Below are positions 47,228 to 59,233 of a DNA stretch of 64,000 bases, piece after piece. The notes below the pieces were generated by a model, which was given only the letters and a program-made list of their open reading frames with translations, made no database searches and had not been told where the DNA came from. A program made the position numbers and the translations under genes. Where the stretch lies: positions 1,118,849 to 1,182,848 of the forward strand of contig VZQC01007120.1 in the NCBI GenBank assembly GCA_009823505.1, in the 5' to 3' direction. The DNA is from Rhizomys pruinosus (taxonomy: Eukaryota > Chordata > Mammalia > Rodentia > Spalacidae). The number at the start of each line of letters is the position of its first letter. Positions within the stretch are counted from its first letter, which is position 1.

Positions 47228-48023
47228 TTGTTCTAAATTCTGTTTTATTCTCACTGTAACCAAGCAACTATTGCCATTTTCATTTTATAGGCAAATAAAC
47301 TGAGTTGATGCTCTCGGAATTGGAAGATTCTAAAATATTCTTGTTCAAACATGAGACGTTTGACTTGGAGTCCTATGCACTCTAAACTCTACTGTGAGCT
47401 TTAAGATTCAATTTGTAGAAAGCAAAACTCAGAACTTCATGCAGGAACCTTAGACATCTTCTACTCTAAGAGCCTTCTTGATTTTCACCATGGCTAGTAA
47501 AGGTCTAATAACTTCAGTGTCTTGCATATTTAACATCACACTTCTGTATGGCTGTAACATTTTTCAGGTTACAGGTATTTAGTTGCCCATTGAACCAAAT
47601 GCTGTCTGTCTCCACTTATTCTCTGAAAATGGTTAAGCACTTAATAATTAGGACTCGGAAGACTACATCCTTCACAAATACTGTCTTAGACTGTCACTGT
47701 TAAGAGTTGTCTGACCTGATTGTGGCCTTTTTTTTCAATTAATTAACATCTATGAAATAATTAGTTCATTCTCCCTTCTCTCTGTCATTCCTTTCTTCCC
47801 TTCATAAGTAAGTATATACATGCCTCTATAAGACTTTATTCATTATTGGTACATTTTAATGTGTTTTTTTTTCAATGAGATTATTATGACTAGAAACAAG
47901 GACATAAATTATGTCAGAATTTCAGGAAAAGAAACTCTGGCAATTTTTCTAAAAGCAGAATATATCAGCTCCATCATTATCAACTGAATGTGCCAGCTCA
48001 GTGTTCTTGAAAAAGTATTTTCT
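47228..48023. other. Unassigned sequence
   Basis: No gene or repeat recognised. Confidence 0.4.
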
Positions 48024-48203
48024 TTTTTTTTTTTTTTTTTGTTATAAATTTTATTTGAGTGCTTTTTGAAACAGGATCTCTCTTTAGTCACAGCTGGCCT
48101 GGAGCTCGCTATATAGACCAGGCTGGCCTTGAACTCACAGAGATCCACCTGCCTCTGCCTCCCAAGTGCTGGGATTAAAGGCAAGCACCACCACATCTGG
48201 CTG
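48024..48203 (-). mobile_element. B1 SINE
   Basis: Long T-run, then gaaacaggatctctctttag, atagaccaggctggccttga, cccaagtgctgggattaaag and accaccacatctggct. Confidence 0.93.
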
Positions 48204-49204
48204 AGAAAGTGTCTTCTAATTAAGAGTGCTTATTCTACATGATCACTGATCGTAATGAGGAAAACTGAAATCACGGGGAGAACTCAGCACTAGAGCTAAC
48301 CTGCTCACTTCGAAACTGTGAAGACATTTCTGTTAGATTCACATTTATTTTTTCTACACACCAATAACACTAAAGAGTTCTTAAACACTAGCATTGTATT
48401 CAAACAATTAAACCTACTTGTTTCTGATTCTAAAGAAAAACCATAATCCCCTTATCTCCCAGAACTGTACATTTTTTAAGAAAAAAGAAATCTTAAGAAA
48501 ATTTCTTTTTAAAAAGGATTTTGACTCAACAGAGCACAGTTATTAATATTGGAAATCTTTTGTGAAGACTTATGGGATAAAATTGATTTGTCATCAATCA
48601 CCTTAGAATGTTTTAACTAGAGAAGTTCCTTGAACAAAGAGGGGACAGAGAACCTTCAAATGTACATAGTGTAGCCTTAAATGCCCTCTTGGGTACTTTG
48701 ATTATGATATTTCACTAATTATCACCATAATAATTGGTAAAAAGCATTGTTAACCCTGTTATTACCAACCATTTCCATACAAAGTGACTGAGATTCAATC
48801 CATGGTCACACAATTAACAAATAAATTAAAATCCAGGGGTATTTTGCCACATGTCTTACAGAGAAAATGCTGGTAGTATACTAATGAATCAGTACAGTCT
48901 GGTTTGCATATAAAAATAGAATATAAGTATGCAAAATACATCATAGGCCAACTTTTTAAACTTAAGTGCTATATTTCCATGTGCAGCAGTTGTTTTACAA
49001 AGTGTCAGTTACTACTAATTTGTGAGTTGGTTTCAAAGAATAAGTACTCTGATTTATTATTCAGCAACCCAAATAGATCCTGGAGACAGTCAGGGCTTTT
49101 CTTATTGAGGCAATATTTGAGTGAAGGCTGCTTCTCTCCTTTAAGGTTGTCAAGATACCTTAGTGTCTAAGACTAGACCTCTTGGTAACATACCAGTTAG
49201 AGGG
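48204..49204. other. Unassigned, repeat-poor AT-rich sequence
   Basis: No gene or repeat recognised across 1 kb. It lies 1.3-2.1 kb upstream of Trpc7 exon 1. Confidence 0.4.
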
Positions 49205-49546
49205 TGTATTAGTCACTTTTCTGTTGCTGTGATAAAACACCATGACCAAGGAACTTATAAAAGGAAGCTTACAATTGACGGTTCCAGGGAATTAGTCCAT
49301 TGTGGTGGGAGGCATGGCAGCTGGAGCTGGAGCAGCAAGCCAAGGGTCACATCTTGCAATGAGCACAGGAAGCAGAGAGAGTGACTGGAGACAGCAAGGT
49401 TTGTTAAACTCACTAAGCCTGCCCCCAGTGACATACTTCCTCTAGCATGGCCACACCTTCTAAGACCTCCAAGAAGAGTGCCACCAACTGGAGACAAAAT
49501 GTCTGAATACTTACAGCCTATGGGGGACACTCATTCAAACCACCAC
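49205..49546. mobile_element. URR1-like DNA element (hAT-Charlie type)
   Basis: gtattagtcacttttctgtt, gctgtgataaaacaccatga, catacttcctctagcatggc and gggggacactcattcaaacc are typical of this rodent repeat. The 91-codon frame at 49255-49530 lies inside it and is not a gene. Confidence 0.6.
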
Positions 49547-49935
49547 ACAGGGAATGGGGACTTTTGGAAAAAAAAATCCATTTGTACATTGGGAGTGTCC
49601 TTCCAAAATGTGAAAAGTTACAAGAAAAACTAATAAAGTCTCTTTTACCAACATCAAACTATAGCTAGGCAGTATCCTCCTCCTGGTCCTAGGCAACATC
49701 ATGAAAGCAAGGCTCAAGTTAGGAGACACATTGCTCTCAGAAGAGAAAGGGGTGTGGCCTCAGGGTTAGAAAGAAGACTACCACTGCACTGTCTCCTCTG
49801 GGATTATTCACTCTCTTCTTAAGCTTCTGTAAATACCCACCAACCAACAGGTAGAACATTGGTCCATTCCTCATTTTTCATTTGTTTAAGCCCTTGAATA
49901 CTGTTATGAATGCTGCCTCGTACAACTGAGGGGTG

Positions 49936-49937
49936 TG

Positions 49938-49968
<31 letters not shown>

Positions 49969-50095
49969 TGTGTGTGTGTGTGTGTGTGTGTGTGGTTTAT
50001 GGTTTATGGTGTGGTATGTATGTGGTGTATGGTGTAGTATGTGGTGTGTTTTTGTGTTGTGTGTGTGTGCGTGTGTGTGTGTGTGTGTGTGGTGT
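49936..50095. repeat. Compound (GT)n microsatellite upstream of Trpc7
   Basis: GT runs at about 49936-49994 and 50056-50095, separated by degenerate gtatggtgtg repeats. The 161-codon frame at 49910-50395 runs through it and is an artefact. Confidence 0.95.
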
Positions 50096-50356
50096 GTGCA
50101 TGCGTGCGCATATGTTAAGCACTATTCTGGGCAAAGGGAGCAGGTAGCAATCCTGAGAGGCTGTGGTAGGAAGACAGAGTTGTTCTCTCCCTTTCAAAGC
50201 TGCGTCTGGAAGAGGGGTGGGGACTATACCAGCCCATCCTCACGCTGCATGCCAGCCTCACACACGAATGCTTCTCCTTCATGTTCTCTGAGAAATTTCC
50301 CCCAGATTAGGAAAAGGACAGTAAGGCTAGTCAGCCACAAAAGGAGAGTTTTTACC

Positions 50357-50395
50357 ATGGCAGCACAAAGAAGAGCGGAGCGCACTTCCACGTAA
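50357..50395 (+). promoter_or_regulatory. Upstream ORF 1 in the Trpc7 leader (12 codons plus stop)
   Basis: ACCATGG is a strong start context; the frame ends at TAA. It lies upstream of and out of frame with the main start. Its relevance depends on transcription starting left of 50357. Confidence 0.45.
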
Positions 50396-50467
50396 CCGCA
50401 ACTCCACTCTCCAGAGCAGCTCTAGACTTCAGCACCACGGAGAGCGGCACCTCCTCCACGGCCACCC

Positions 50468-50515
50468 ATGGGGAGCCGGATTCCCGCGACTCAGCACAGG
50501 ATTCCAGTCATCTAG
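50468..50515 (+). promoter_or_regulatory. Upstream ORF 2 in the Trpc7 leader (15 codons plus stop)
   Basis: CCCATGG context; ends TAG, 28 bases before the split main start codon. A short distance like this would hinder re-initiation. Confidence 0.5.
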
Positions 50516-50545
50516 AGGGACAAGCCTGCGTATTCTACCCTCAAT

Positions 50546-50551
50546 GTAAGT
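50546..50551 (+). promoter_or_regulatory. Splice donor of Trpc7 intron 1
   Basis: GTAAGT, the consensus donor. Intron 1 would run 50546-59347 (8802 bp). Confidence 0.72.
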
Positions 50552-52917
50552 GGAGATGACGGTTCGTTTATATTGATTTTTCCAGTAGACATTGCTTTCA
50601 CCCTGAAATATAGAATTGAACTTTTATTTATTAGCCATCTCTCCAGCATTGCTTAGATGTTAGGATCTAAGTCTTGATATGAAATTTTTCTTACCTATTG
50701 ATAGGCAAGATTGATGGGATTTTTTTTTCTTTTTATTGAATGTCTAAGTTTACAAGGCCATTTGAAAATAGAAACCCAGCCTGGTATCCTGGTCCTTTTC
50801 TGTTGGAGTAGTATAGTTTTATTCCTAGAAGACAGTATGTGTTATCTCTTCTTTTTCACTACTGAGAGATTTTCTGGTTTGATTTTAATATAAATATGGA
50901 GTTGGGAGGAGGAAAAGGGCTATATTCTAAGAGATTATCACCCTTAGAGAACTACAGGTGACAATAAAAAGGTTATTGTTTTCTGTTTTATTTCTTGTTA
51001 AAATATAATCCTGGCTGTATGTCTCCTTTGAGTGTTCATTTCAAAATTAATAAATATGATTTTAATAAAAGAAATGCAGATCTGTGTAGAATTTCAGATA
51101 TAAGCTTTGAAACTAGAGATCACAGATATTCTCCTTAAGTTCAAGTTGCAGATTCACTTGGGTGTGACTGAGTAGTTCTAACCAAGATGCTGTTGCCATT
51201 AATTGTAATTTAAAGGCCTAATGGATTCAGGGTAGATTTGAAAAAGGCAATAATGATTGACCCTGTCTGGTGTCACTCGATAAATTTTTGCCTCACACTG
51301 CCACCTGCTGGTGGGTCCTATTTTCAAAGAACTGGTCACACTTAATCAGATTTATGAATGAATTCACATAAAATCCAGAATATTCATTATGGGTACCATA
51401 TAAATCCACTCTCCAATTTTTCGAGCAATGACACTGATTCAATTATACGCCAACTTGCCAAGGCTATATGTCACAATTATAATTTCACATTTATTTGCCC
51501 CAAGTACTTGCTCTCCATCCCAGAGGTAAATAGATTAGCCAACTGCTTTAGGCAGTAATTAACCCAGAAAAAAAAAAAATCAGGACTATGTGGTACCTCA
51601 TTGTAACTAATTGCAGAATGCATGTGGCATCTTGTATGAGAACTATCAGGAATTGTTTCTTATCCCTCCAGTAAATATTTAGCGTGTCACTTTTTCCAGT
51701 ACTGTCATTTTACAACTTAAAGGCTCTCCTTCCCCAACCACAGAGGTTAATTTCTGACTCTTATTACAGAGGTAGATGAAATGTGAGAATATTGCACATC
51801 TGTATTTTATGCCAAGACTAATTTCAACAAAGCAATTTGAGTTTGTTACTTTAGCTCTATCTGAAACTGTGTGAAGTATATACTTTAGCTCTATCTGAAA
51901 CTGTGTGAAGTATAAGAGGCAGAAATTCAGTTTCATAACTTCCAAGGTCCAAATAGGCAAGTGAGAATTTTTAAAAAGAAAAAAAGGCAAAGCACTAGTT
52001 AATTTAGATAGTTGATCCATAGCTTCATTTGTAAATACTGAGAATAACTTCTTTCCTAAATGATGCTATTTTGTGAGAGATGAATCACCATTTAACATTC
52101 AGGAATATCAGAAGGTATTTTTAAATTCTAGATAAAACAGAGAAACAAATCCACATTAAGCAGAATTGCTTGAAGAGTATAACTTAATAAATTTAATATA
52201 ATATAGGATGCATAGCACAAGTAGATTTTGCTTATTTCTTATATGATCTGACCCCAAAATGTATGAACTCATGTATATAATGGAGTAACTAGAAACCTCT
52301 TCTCCTTTATTCAATATGCAAATATCATTGTCACTAGCTTGAGTCAAAATCTGAATGCCTTAGATCTACAATTAATGTAATAAAGTTAAGGAGCACTTAC
52401 TATCCACAAAGTGATTTCTGTCAATTATTTCATGAACTTAGAAATAAGTTGGATACCTTTGGAAATTCACCAAAAAAAATTTCAGGAGTGTGATAAAGTA
52501 AATGCCTCCATTTTCTGTCCCAGTCACTCAAAGTACTTAATATACTCTCTAATATTAGCTGATCTATCTACCAGATTATGAGCAGCATTTGTAGTGGTGC
52601 TAATTGAAACCTGATTTTTTTTCCCCTCTGGAACTCATACTTATTTTTTAAATTGTTAGTCAGAAACAAGAAATAATAATTATGGGATTATTTGCCTCCT
52701 GTGTTTGTGAAAAAGTACATACAAAATTAATAACCATTAATGCATGCATTTTATAATTAAAACACAAATGAACAATCCAAATCAAGTATTTGAGAACTGA
52801 CTAATCTGGGGACATCAGGAGTAGTAGGTGCCAGGTGTACCTACTGTGTTAAAGGTATGTCCTTTGCCCACAAGGATCCTGAGGGATCCAACAGGAAAGT
52901 TTACAGAGTAAAGAAAG
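50552..52917. other. Trpc7 intron 1, repeat-poor part
   Basis: About 2.3 kb with no SINE or LTR recognised, AT-rich. It contains a 2 x 34 bp tandem duplication (51847-51914). The stretch 51240-51560 looks single copy and may be conserved non-coding DNA. Confidence 0.5.
51847..51914. repeat. Two perfect tandem copies of a 34-bp unit
   Basis: tactttagctctatctgaaa then ctgtgtgaagtata, twice. Confidence 0.95.
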
Positions 52918-53135
52918 TTGGGTCTGGAGAAATGGCCCCAGAGGGAAGAGCACTGGCTGCTCTTGCACAGGACCCAGGTTCAGTTCCCAGCACTGTCATG
53001 GCAGCTAAGAACTCCAGTTCCAGGGGTCTGGAGCCCTCTCCTTGCCCCTGCAGGCACCAGGGATGCATACAATGTGCACACACATGTGCAGGCAAAGCCC
53101 TCACCCACACCAAATAAAAATAAATAAATCCTAAA
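52918..53135 (+). mobile_element. B2 SINE in intron 1
   Basis: gggtctggagaaatggcccc, gctcttgcacaggacccagg, tcagttcccagcactgtcat; tail caaataaaaataaataaatc. Confidence 0.88.
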
Positions 53136-55026
53136 AAGGAAACTTGGAAAAAGTTCAGGAGGAAGATGGATAACAATAGCATAGCAGCCAGATGCAGGAG
53201 CTACGAAACCAGACCGGGTGCAGTCCTAACAGATTGTCGGGAAACATGGTTAATTTATTTGAGTCTCATTTTCTCACCTGTTAAATGAGGGTAGGAATAC
53301 CACTGTGAGAATGTAAAACTCTCAGAGATCTTAAAGTGTCAATGCTTGTAAAGTACTGGACATGAACACTGACACATAAATATTAATAGCTATGATTGAA
53401 TAGTCATTTAGGAAGATAGCTAAGCTTATCATATGATAATTTAGAACAGTCGTTCATATACAGCACTTAACAGAGCATCTGGCATATGGCAAATGTGTTA
53501 ACCAGCCTTATTATCATGGTCATTTGAAACAAAGCTGGGTATATCAATATAGAGTAAAATCTGAACCAATATATCTAGTTGTGTATTTAAGTGTATCCAC
53601 CTGCAAGACTTTCAGCTTTGCTGTCTTCAGTGTGTCCAGGGTATGTGATGTGCATTATTTACTCTTTGGTGAATAGTGCTGAAGGAGATGAGGTCCTGGA
53701 GACCACAGACCACTTGCCTTGTCCCTCATCATTGGTTAGGGCTAAAACTCAGAGCTGATGTACTAGGAGAGGAGGCACAGAACAGAGCTGAGTCTTCATG
53801 GGTGCCTGGTCTGAATTCTGGGTTTTGTTTAAGTCTATATCCAGCTGGGGAATGTTCCAGACTGAACTGATTTCAGGCCTGGATAATTGATGCATGTAGC
53901 AATTTTAGAATAAAGACAAATACCACAAAAAAGATGTTTTAAGTGACCTTTCTTCACTAGTAACTAACCACAAACCTAACTCCAAACTCATGCACATTTG
54001 CAGCTGGACTAAAATTGCAAGATTCCTCACATCTGGCTTCCTTCAAACTGGCTGATGCATCGGTAAGAGTAGCTTGATAAAAATAGCATCCCATGCATCA
54101 ATAAAAACTAATTAAAAAAAATTGCTTATTCTAAAAAATAAAATTTAAAAAATTGCTAAAAAAAAAAAAATAGCATCCCAGGGATCAAGAGGGAGTTTAA
54201 TAACTACTCCTCCTCCCAAACATAGTTTTGTTTCCACTGGAACTCTTCTTCTCAATGACACCAAATGTCAATGTATGCATTTCTGGAAAATGAAAAAAAC
54301 ACAGTATCTTAATTGAGGTGTTTGATGAGTTTGATCACTCATTATCTCAATGACACATGCAGACAAAAGGCATCTGCATTTAAAGTTCATTTTTAAGAAA
54401 AATCTTACAACAATTTCATCCATTGACTCTAAAACTAGGATAGGGTTTAGCAAGTCCATTTCATCCATTGGGCTCCTGGGTGTGTGCTCTGGCCAGCTGT
54501 GGGCCAAATGATTCTGTGACATGTTATCTTTGGTGTATTCTTTTTCAAACCATGTGATATACATGTCCAACACCATAAATATTTGTAGTAGCAAGATTAA
54601 ATGGCAAAAATAAGGTAGCTAAATATATTCCTAAGTATGAGGATGTCAAAACAAGTATCATTAGAACATCAGGAAAGAAGAGTCGGAACTAACAAGCAGG
54701 CCACAGTGACTTTAAACAGCCTCTGTCAGTATCTGAATTAATTCAGGGTCTGCTGTGAAGCCCTCAGGTTGGAAGCAATCTCACTGAGCAGCACACCCCA
54801 TTATACGCTGCTACATATGTGTGGCTTGAAGCCACATGAGGTTTCATTTTTAATGACAAATCTACTAGAAAAGGAGCAGAACTGATCATTTTTGAACATC
54901 CAAATATATCTCAAAGTTGATATTTTTAAAGGCTGTGAAAGATAGGCTTGTTTATTTCATCTTACATTTGTTTTCAAGGTCATTCAGGAAAATGCATGAT
55001 GAATGCCTTCTGACAAGCCCTCTCCA
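53136..55026. other. Trpc7 intron 1, unassigned
   Basis: No gene-like frame. One small retroposed piece at 54094-54165. Confidence 0.4.
54079..54180. mobile_element. Tiny A-rich insertion with 15-bp target-site duplication
   Basis: aaaaatagcatccca occurs at 54079-54093 and 54166-54180. Between them lie about 72 bases, A-rich with aaaaattgct-like repeats and an A-run at the right end. This is what a very short, 5'-truncated LINE-mediated insertion leaves. The source is not identified. Confidence 0.65.
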
Positions 55027-55165
55027 TGCACACACACATGGAAACACACACGTGCACACATGGAAGGATACACACAGAGAACATGCACACATATACCAGA
55101 GAGAGACACAGAGACAGAGACATGCACTTCCACAGCAAGAGATGCACATAGACACACGTACACAT

Positions 55166-55200
<35 letters not shown>
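55027..55200. repeat. (CA)n-rich microsatellite
   Basis: Degenerate cacaca with a pure (CA)n at about 55166-55198. The frames on both strands here are artefacts. Confidence 0.95.
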
Positions 55201-55201
<1 letters not shown>

Positions 55202-56589
55202 ATATATGTCAGTTCTTCATTTAAAAGATGAAAATGTTGTTAGTACCTTGTTTATTTTCCTTTTTGTTTTTGTTTTGGTAAAGGGAGGAATTAACAAATG
55301 ATGTCTGAACATTTTTAATCTTTAGACTTCAGTGTCTGAGACAGTCATGCTGACTTTGAATTTAGATTGGGCACTTGGGTTCTCCCTGTGAGATGTCTCT
55401 CTGCTCTGACTTGGTTCAGTGGTTTTCATATCTCCTCTGAATTTATTCCTCAAGGCTTCTTGCTGTGTAATAGTTGGGTGCTCTTGACCTTGTAGTCTGA
55501 ACTACTATCCTTCTTGGACAGACTTCTAACAGAAAGGGGATGTAGAATCTCACAGTAGAGCCTGCCCCTCTGCAGACAGCTGCTATTTCATGTCTAACAC
55601 ACAGCTCACATGGTCTTGTAGAGAACTGCTTTTTCCTGCTTGAGTTGTGATGATTAAATCCAGAGAAGTGTTCCTGATAGGCCTAGAAACCCACGTAAGG
55701 CCAGGCTGAGTAATTCTAAGTGGAAAATTCTCCACCTGTGTATGCCCAGATAACAAACCTCGAAACTAAGTTCATTCATGCCCTGGAACGAGCTTTCTGG
55801 AAAGAAAAAGGAGGTGGCACTTGTTCCCTTCTTCTGAAAAGCCTGTAACAATAAACACCTGCCCTCTCTCATGACCACTACCTCGGATCTGCCTTTGGCA
55901 TGAAGAAGAAGCCTCCCTCCCTCCCTCCCCTGAAACAAAGGTATGTGAGAAGAAATGGGCTCTGAAGGAGCCCACAAACCTGGGTCCTGACAATCTTCCC
56001 CCAGCAATCTCTCATCAAAAGCACTTTAGAAAAGTGGGTGGCAGTTGAGGTTCTTTTCGTAAAACATCCAGAGCTCACTATCAGGATTCATCACCCACAG
56101 CTGCCTTTGAAGAGCGTTGCCCATTATTATTCCTTTAAATGTGTGCAGATGAAGAAGCTGTTCAACTGGGTAGTAGAGCAGCTTTACCAGGGGAAATGTG
56201 ACTCAGCTCCAGGCAGGAGTAGAGGACCCAGCTCTGACCTCCAGTTTTTGTTTTATAGTGGAAATGGGCCCCCACTCATGCTAAATCCAAAGGGGCTGAG
56301 ACAGGTCAAAAGGTAAAACGATCAGAAGAATAATGGAGCTCCAAACTCGAAAGTTCACGAGATTAATTGTCACTTATTTTTAACTGCCAAACACTAGGTT
56401 TCATTTAAATGGCTTGCTGTGTGATTACTTTTGTTTGTTTAAGGAAAATACTTTCATTGGCTTAAGTGAAATACTACAGATTCTGTGTGCTGGAGAGATG
56501 ACCAGGAGACAGTTCTCTGGGACCATGGAAAATAGTTAAAGCAAAATCCCTAAGTACTTAACCTTTATTTTGTAATATTTTGTTTGTTG
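55201..56589. other. Trpc7 intron 1, unassigned
   Basis: No SINE recognised. Frames at 55654-56007 (-) and 56038-56316 (+) show no domain. Confidence 0.4.
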
Positions 56590-56799
56590 TTTTTGTTAAT
56601 ATGTGTATGAGTATATGGCCTGCATGTGTATAAGTGTATCCATTTCCTGGAGTGCCCTTGGAAGTCAGAAGAGGCCATCAGATTCCCCTGGAACTGGAAT
56701 TACAGACAGTTGTTAGCTGCCATGTGGGTGCTGGGAATCAAACCTGGGTCCTCTGTAAGAGTAGCCAGTGCTCTTAACTGCTGAGCCATCTTTCCAGCC
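56590..56799 (-). mobile_element. B2 SINE in intron 1
   Basis: gtcagaagaggccatcagat, gggtgctgggaatcaaacct and cttaactgctgagccatctt; single, not duplicated, cctggaactggaattac. Confidence 0.92.
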
Positions 56800-56819
56800 C
56801 TAACTTTTATCTTTTCCTT

Positions 56820-57023
56820 AATTTATTTTTATTTCACATGTATGAGTGTTTTGCCTGTATGTGTGTAAGTGCATCACATGCATGCAATGCCTGCAAAGGC
56901 CAAAAGAGGGCGTCTAATCGCCTGTAACTGGAGTTACAGACACTATGAAAGCACTAAGACCCAAACCCAGGTCATCTGCAAGAGCAGCCACTGCTCTTAA
57001 CCACTGAAACTTCTCTCCAGCCC
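56820..57023 (-). mobile_element. Old B2 SINE in intron 1
   Basis: tgcctgcaaaggccaaaaga, gtaactggagttacagacac and tgctcttaaccactgaaact. Confidence 0.85.
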
Positions 57024-57306
57024 TTTAATCTTTAAAACAGATACTCCATCCTAATATTTAGATGATATGAGTAAGAGTAGAAAAGTAAAACTCCAGAAAC
57101 AACTGGAGAATCAGAAACATTTAAGATGCTGATGTTGGTGGAGGCTTTCGGAGACCCCTGGTCTAGCTTCTCTATACAGCTGTTACCTGGGACCTAGAAA
57201 CCAGGTACCTGCTCAAGGTTCCAAGCCTAGCTAGAGATGAAGTGCTCTGATTTTAGCTCAAATTACAATATAGCTTTATCTCTCTAGTTTGTCATTTTAA
57301 AATGTT

Positions 57307-57445
57307 GGCAAGGGCTGGCAAGATGGTTCAGTGGATACAGCACTTACTGCCAACCCTGACCTGAACTCAGTCCCTGGAACCAGTGTGGTGGAATGAGAGA
57401 ACCACTCCTGCAAGTTGTTCTCTGACCTCTGCATGTGCACTCTGG
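57307..57445 (+). mobile_element. B3-like SINE in intron 1
   Basis: agggctggcaagatggttca, gaatgagagaaccactcctg and caagttgttctctgacctct. Confidence 0.8.
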
Positions 57446-57569
57446 CATAATTCGTTAATTAATAATTATTAATTAACTAATTAAAAGGTTTAAATAACTA
57501 AAAATCCTCTGGCAAACTCCTGGATAACTAGTTCTAAGACTCACAGCTACCAGAGCCATTCTGACTTTT

Positions 57570-57728
57570 TTTTTTTTTTTTTTTTTGGTCTTTTCGAGAC
57601 AGGGTCTCCCTATAGCCCCAGCTGTCCTGGAACTCACCTTGTAAACCAGGCTGGCCTTGAACTCACAAAGATCCGCCTGTCTCTGCCTCCCAAGTGCTAG
57701 GATTAAAGGCGTGTGCCACCACGCCCGG
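57570..57728 (-). mobile_element. B1 SINE with perfect target-site duplication
   Basis: T-run, cttttcgagacagggtctcc, then full B1 to accacgcccgg. 14-bp duplication ccattctgactttt at 57556-57569 and 57729-57742. Confidence 0.97.
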
Positions 57729-57918
57729 CCATTCTGACTTTTAAAGACTGTCTTTCCCATGAGTCTGATATCAGAATGACACAGTCTGGTGCACTAACGC
57801 TCTTAGTGTAACACCTAGGACACAATGGGTACTCAGTAGATGTTAACTGCTGTTATTAGTAATATTAGTACTAACATCTCCACCATGCTACAAGAAGAAA
57901 GAGCAATAAGTTAGAATT

Positions 57919-58102
57919 GGGGCTGGAGAGATGGCTCAGCAGTTAAGAGCACTGGGTGCTCTTGCAAATCCCAGCACCCACGTGGTAGCTAACGGTCATT
58001 GGTAACTCCAGTTCCAAGGGATCCAACACTCTTCTGGCCTTCTCAGACAATGCAGAACATGGTGCACCTACCTACATGCAGGCAAAGCACTCATACACAT
58101 AA

Positions 58103-58133
<31 letters not shown>

Positions 58134-58136
58134 GAT
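57919..58136 (+). mobile_element. B2 SINE with (TAA)n tail
   Basis: ggggctggagagatggctca, gttaagagcactgggtgctc; a small deletion removes part of the head after tcttgcaaatccc. Tail (taa)n at about 58105-58133. Confidence 0.93.
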
Positions 58137-58810
58137 AAAATATTTTTTAAAATAAGTTATAAGTGAACATAGAATGCAAGCTAAACTATTTTTTTCTACC
58201 CATAAGATTGAATCCAGCTTCAACTGAATCCAGTCTTAAGAAGATATGGCTGAATTCCCTCAGGAGGGCTGGCCTCCTAGCCATTCACAGGAGGCCAGGA
58301 CCTGTTCCGACTTGCCTGTCAGTAGATGCTTACTTTGTCTGAGGACCAGAGGAGAGGACATGGCCCCCACAGCATTCACCGAATGTAGGAACACACCCAT
58401 GTGGCCATGCCTGCTGGCTCTTTCCGTTTTACCCTAGCAGAACTGTGGAGCCCAATTCTATAGGGCAGCCGGGGAGAACTGGCCTAAAGAGAGACCAGGA
58501 GGCAACAGGCTGAAACCACCCCTAGGTTCTCCATGTAACCTCCCAGCACACTGTGCTACCCAAGAAACTGTCCAAGTTGTGCAGAGAAGAAAACAAGAGT
58601 GCAGAGAGGTTGAGTGATCCTCTCAGCTTCCCACAAAAGGGGAATAAACCCGACGGCTCTTGCCTGTTTCAGCCCGCAACCTCTCTACCTCCACCTCTTC
58701 TCAGAACACCCCAACCCACTTCGAGCTCTGCCTCACTTCACTAACCTCAGGGATAGAGAGACTGCATAAGTAACATTCTTCCATTTGAAAAAAATTCAGT
58801 ACTTGAGGCT
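58137..58810. other. Trpc7 intron 1, unassigned
   Basis: Single-copy-looking sequence; no feature recognised. Confidence 0.4.
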
Positions 58811-58820
58811 AACTTGTCTT

Positions 58821-58976
58821 TTTTTTTTTTTTTTTTCTTTTTGAGACAGGGTCTCCCTGTAGTCCCAGCTGTCCTGGAACTCACTCTGTAGACCAGGCTG
58901 GCCTTGAACTCACAAAGATCTGCCTGCCTCTGCCTCCCAAGTGCTAGGATTAAAAGCGTGCGCACCATGCCCAGCT
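58821..58976 (-). mobile_element. B1 SINE next to B2, upstream of exon 2
   Basis: gagacagggtctccctgtag, tagaccaggctggccttgaa, accatgcccagct. Its 5' end abuts the T-run (A tail) of the B2 that follows. It has no separate visible duplication. Confidence 0.94.
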
Positions 58977-59233
58977 TTTTTTTTTTTTTTATCTTTTTAA
59001 AAAATATTTTCTTTCTTATTTTATGTGTGCCTGCATCTCTGTAAAGGCAGCTGCATTGCGTGATGCCCTCAGGGGTCAGAGAGAACGTCAGATCACCTGA
59101 AACTGGAGTTACCGAAGGTTGTTAGCCGCCAGGTTGTTAGCTGCCTTGTGGGTACTGGGAACCAAGTCGGGCTCCTCTGCAAGAGCAGCCAAGTACTCTT
59201 AGTGGCTGAGCCACCCTCCCAGCCCCAACCCCC
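58977..59233 (-). mobile_element. B2 SINE upstream of exon 2
   Basis: cctcaggggtcagagagaac, gaaactggagttaccgaagg and gctgagccaccctcccagcc. A 19-base stretch, aggttgttagccgcc and variant, is duplicated (about 59116-59145). The perfect 10-bp duplication aacttgtctt at 58811-58820 and 59234-59243 encloses both this B2 and the B1 at 58821. Confidence 0.92.

Larger units (their letters stand above)
50340..50545 (+). other. Trpc7: Trpc7 exon 1 (5' UTR plus first two bases of the start codon)
   Basis: The 3' end of this exon is inferred from an excellent donor, CAAT|GTAAGT, at 50545/50546. The exon ends in AT. Exon 2 begins with G then TTG GGG AGC, so splicing creates ATG at 50544-50545 plus 59348, followed by the TRPC7 N terminus. 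No other phase-compatible donor of this quality was noticed near the local GC-rich block (50340-50545). The frame leading into the ATG has no in-frame ATG back to a TAG at 50328-50330, so no N-terminal extension is expected from this exon. The transcription start is not visible: there is no clear TATA box, and the left end given is only the edge of the GC-rich block. Confidence 0.72.

Noticed and set aside
1..50000. A second host gene upstream of Trpc7
   Set aside because: No exon with conserved coding sequence and splice sites was recognised; the region reads as repeat-rich intergenic DNA.
49910..50395. 161-codon frame rich in Cys and Val upstream of Trpc7
   Set aside because: It reads through the GT microsatellite; only its last 12 codons matter, as a possible uORF.
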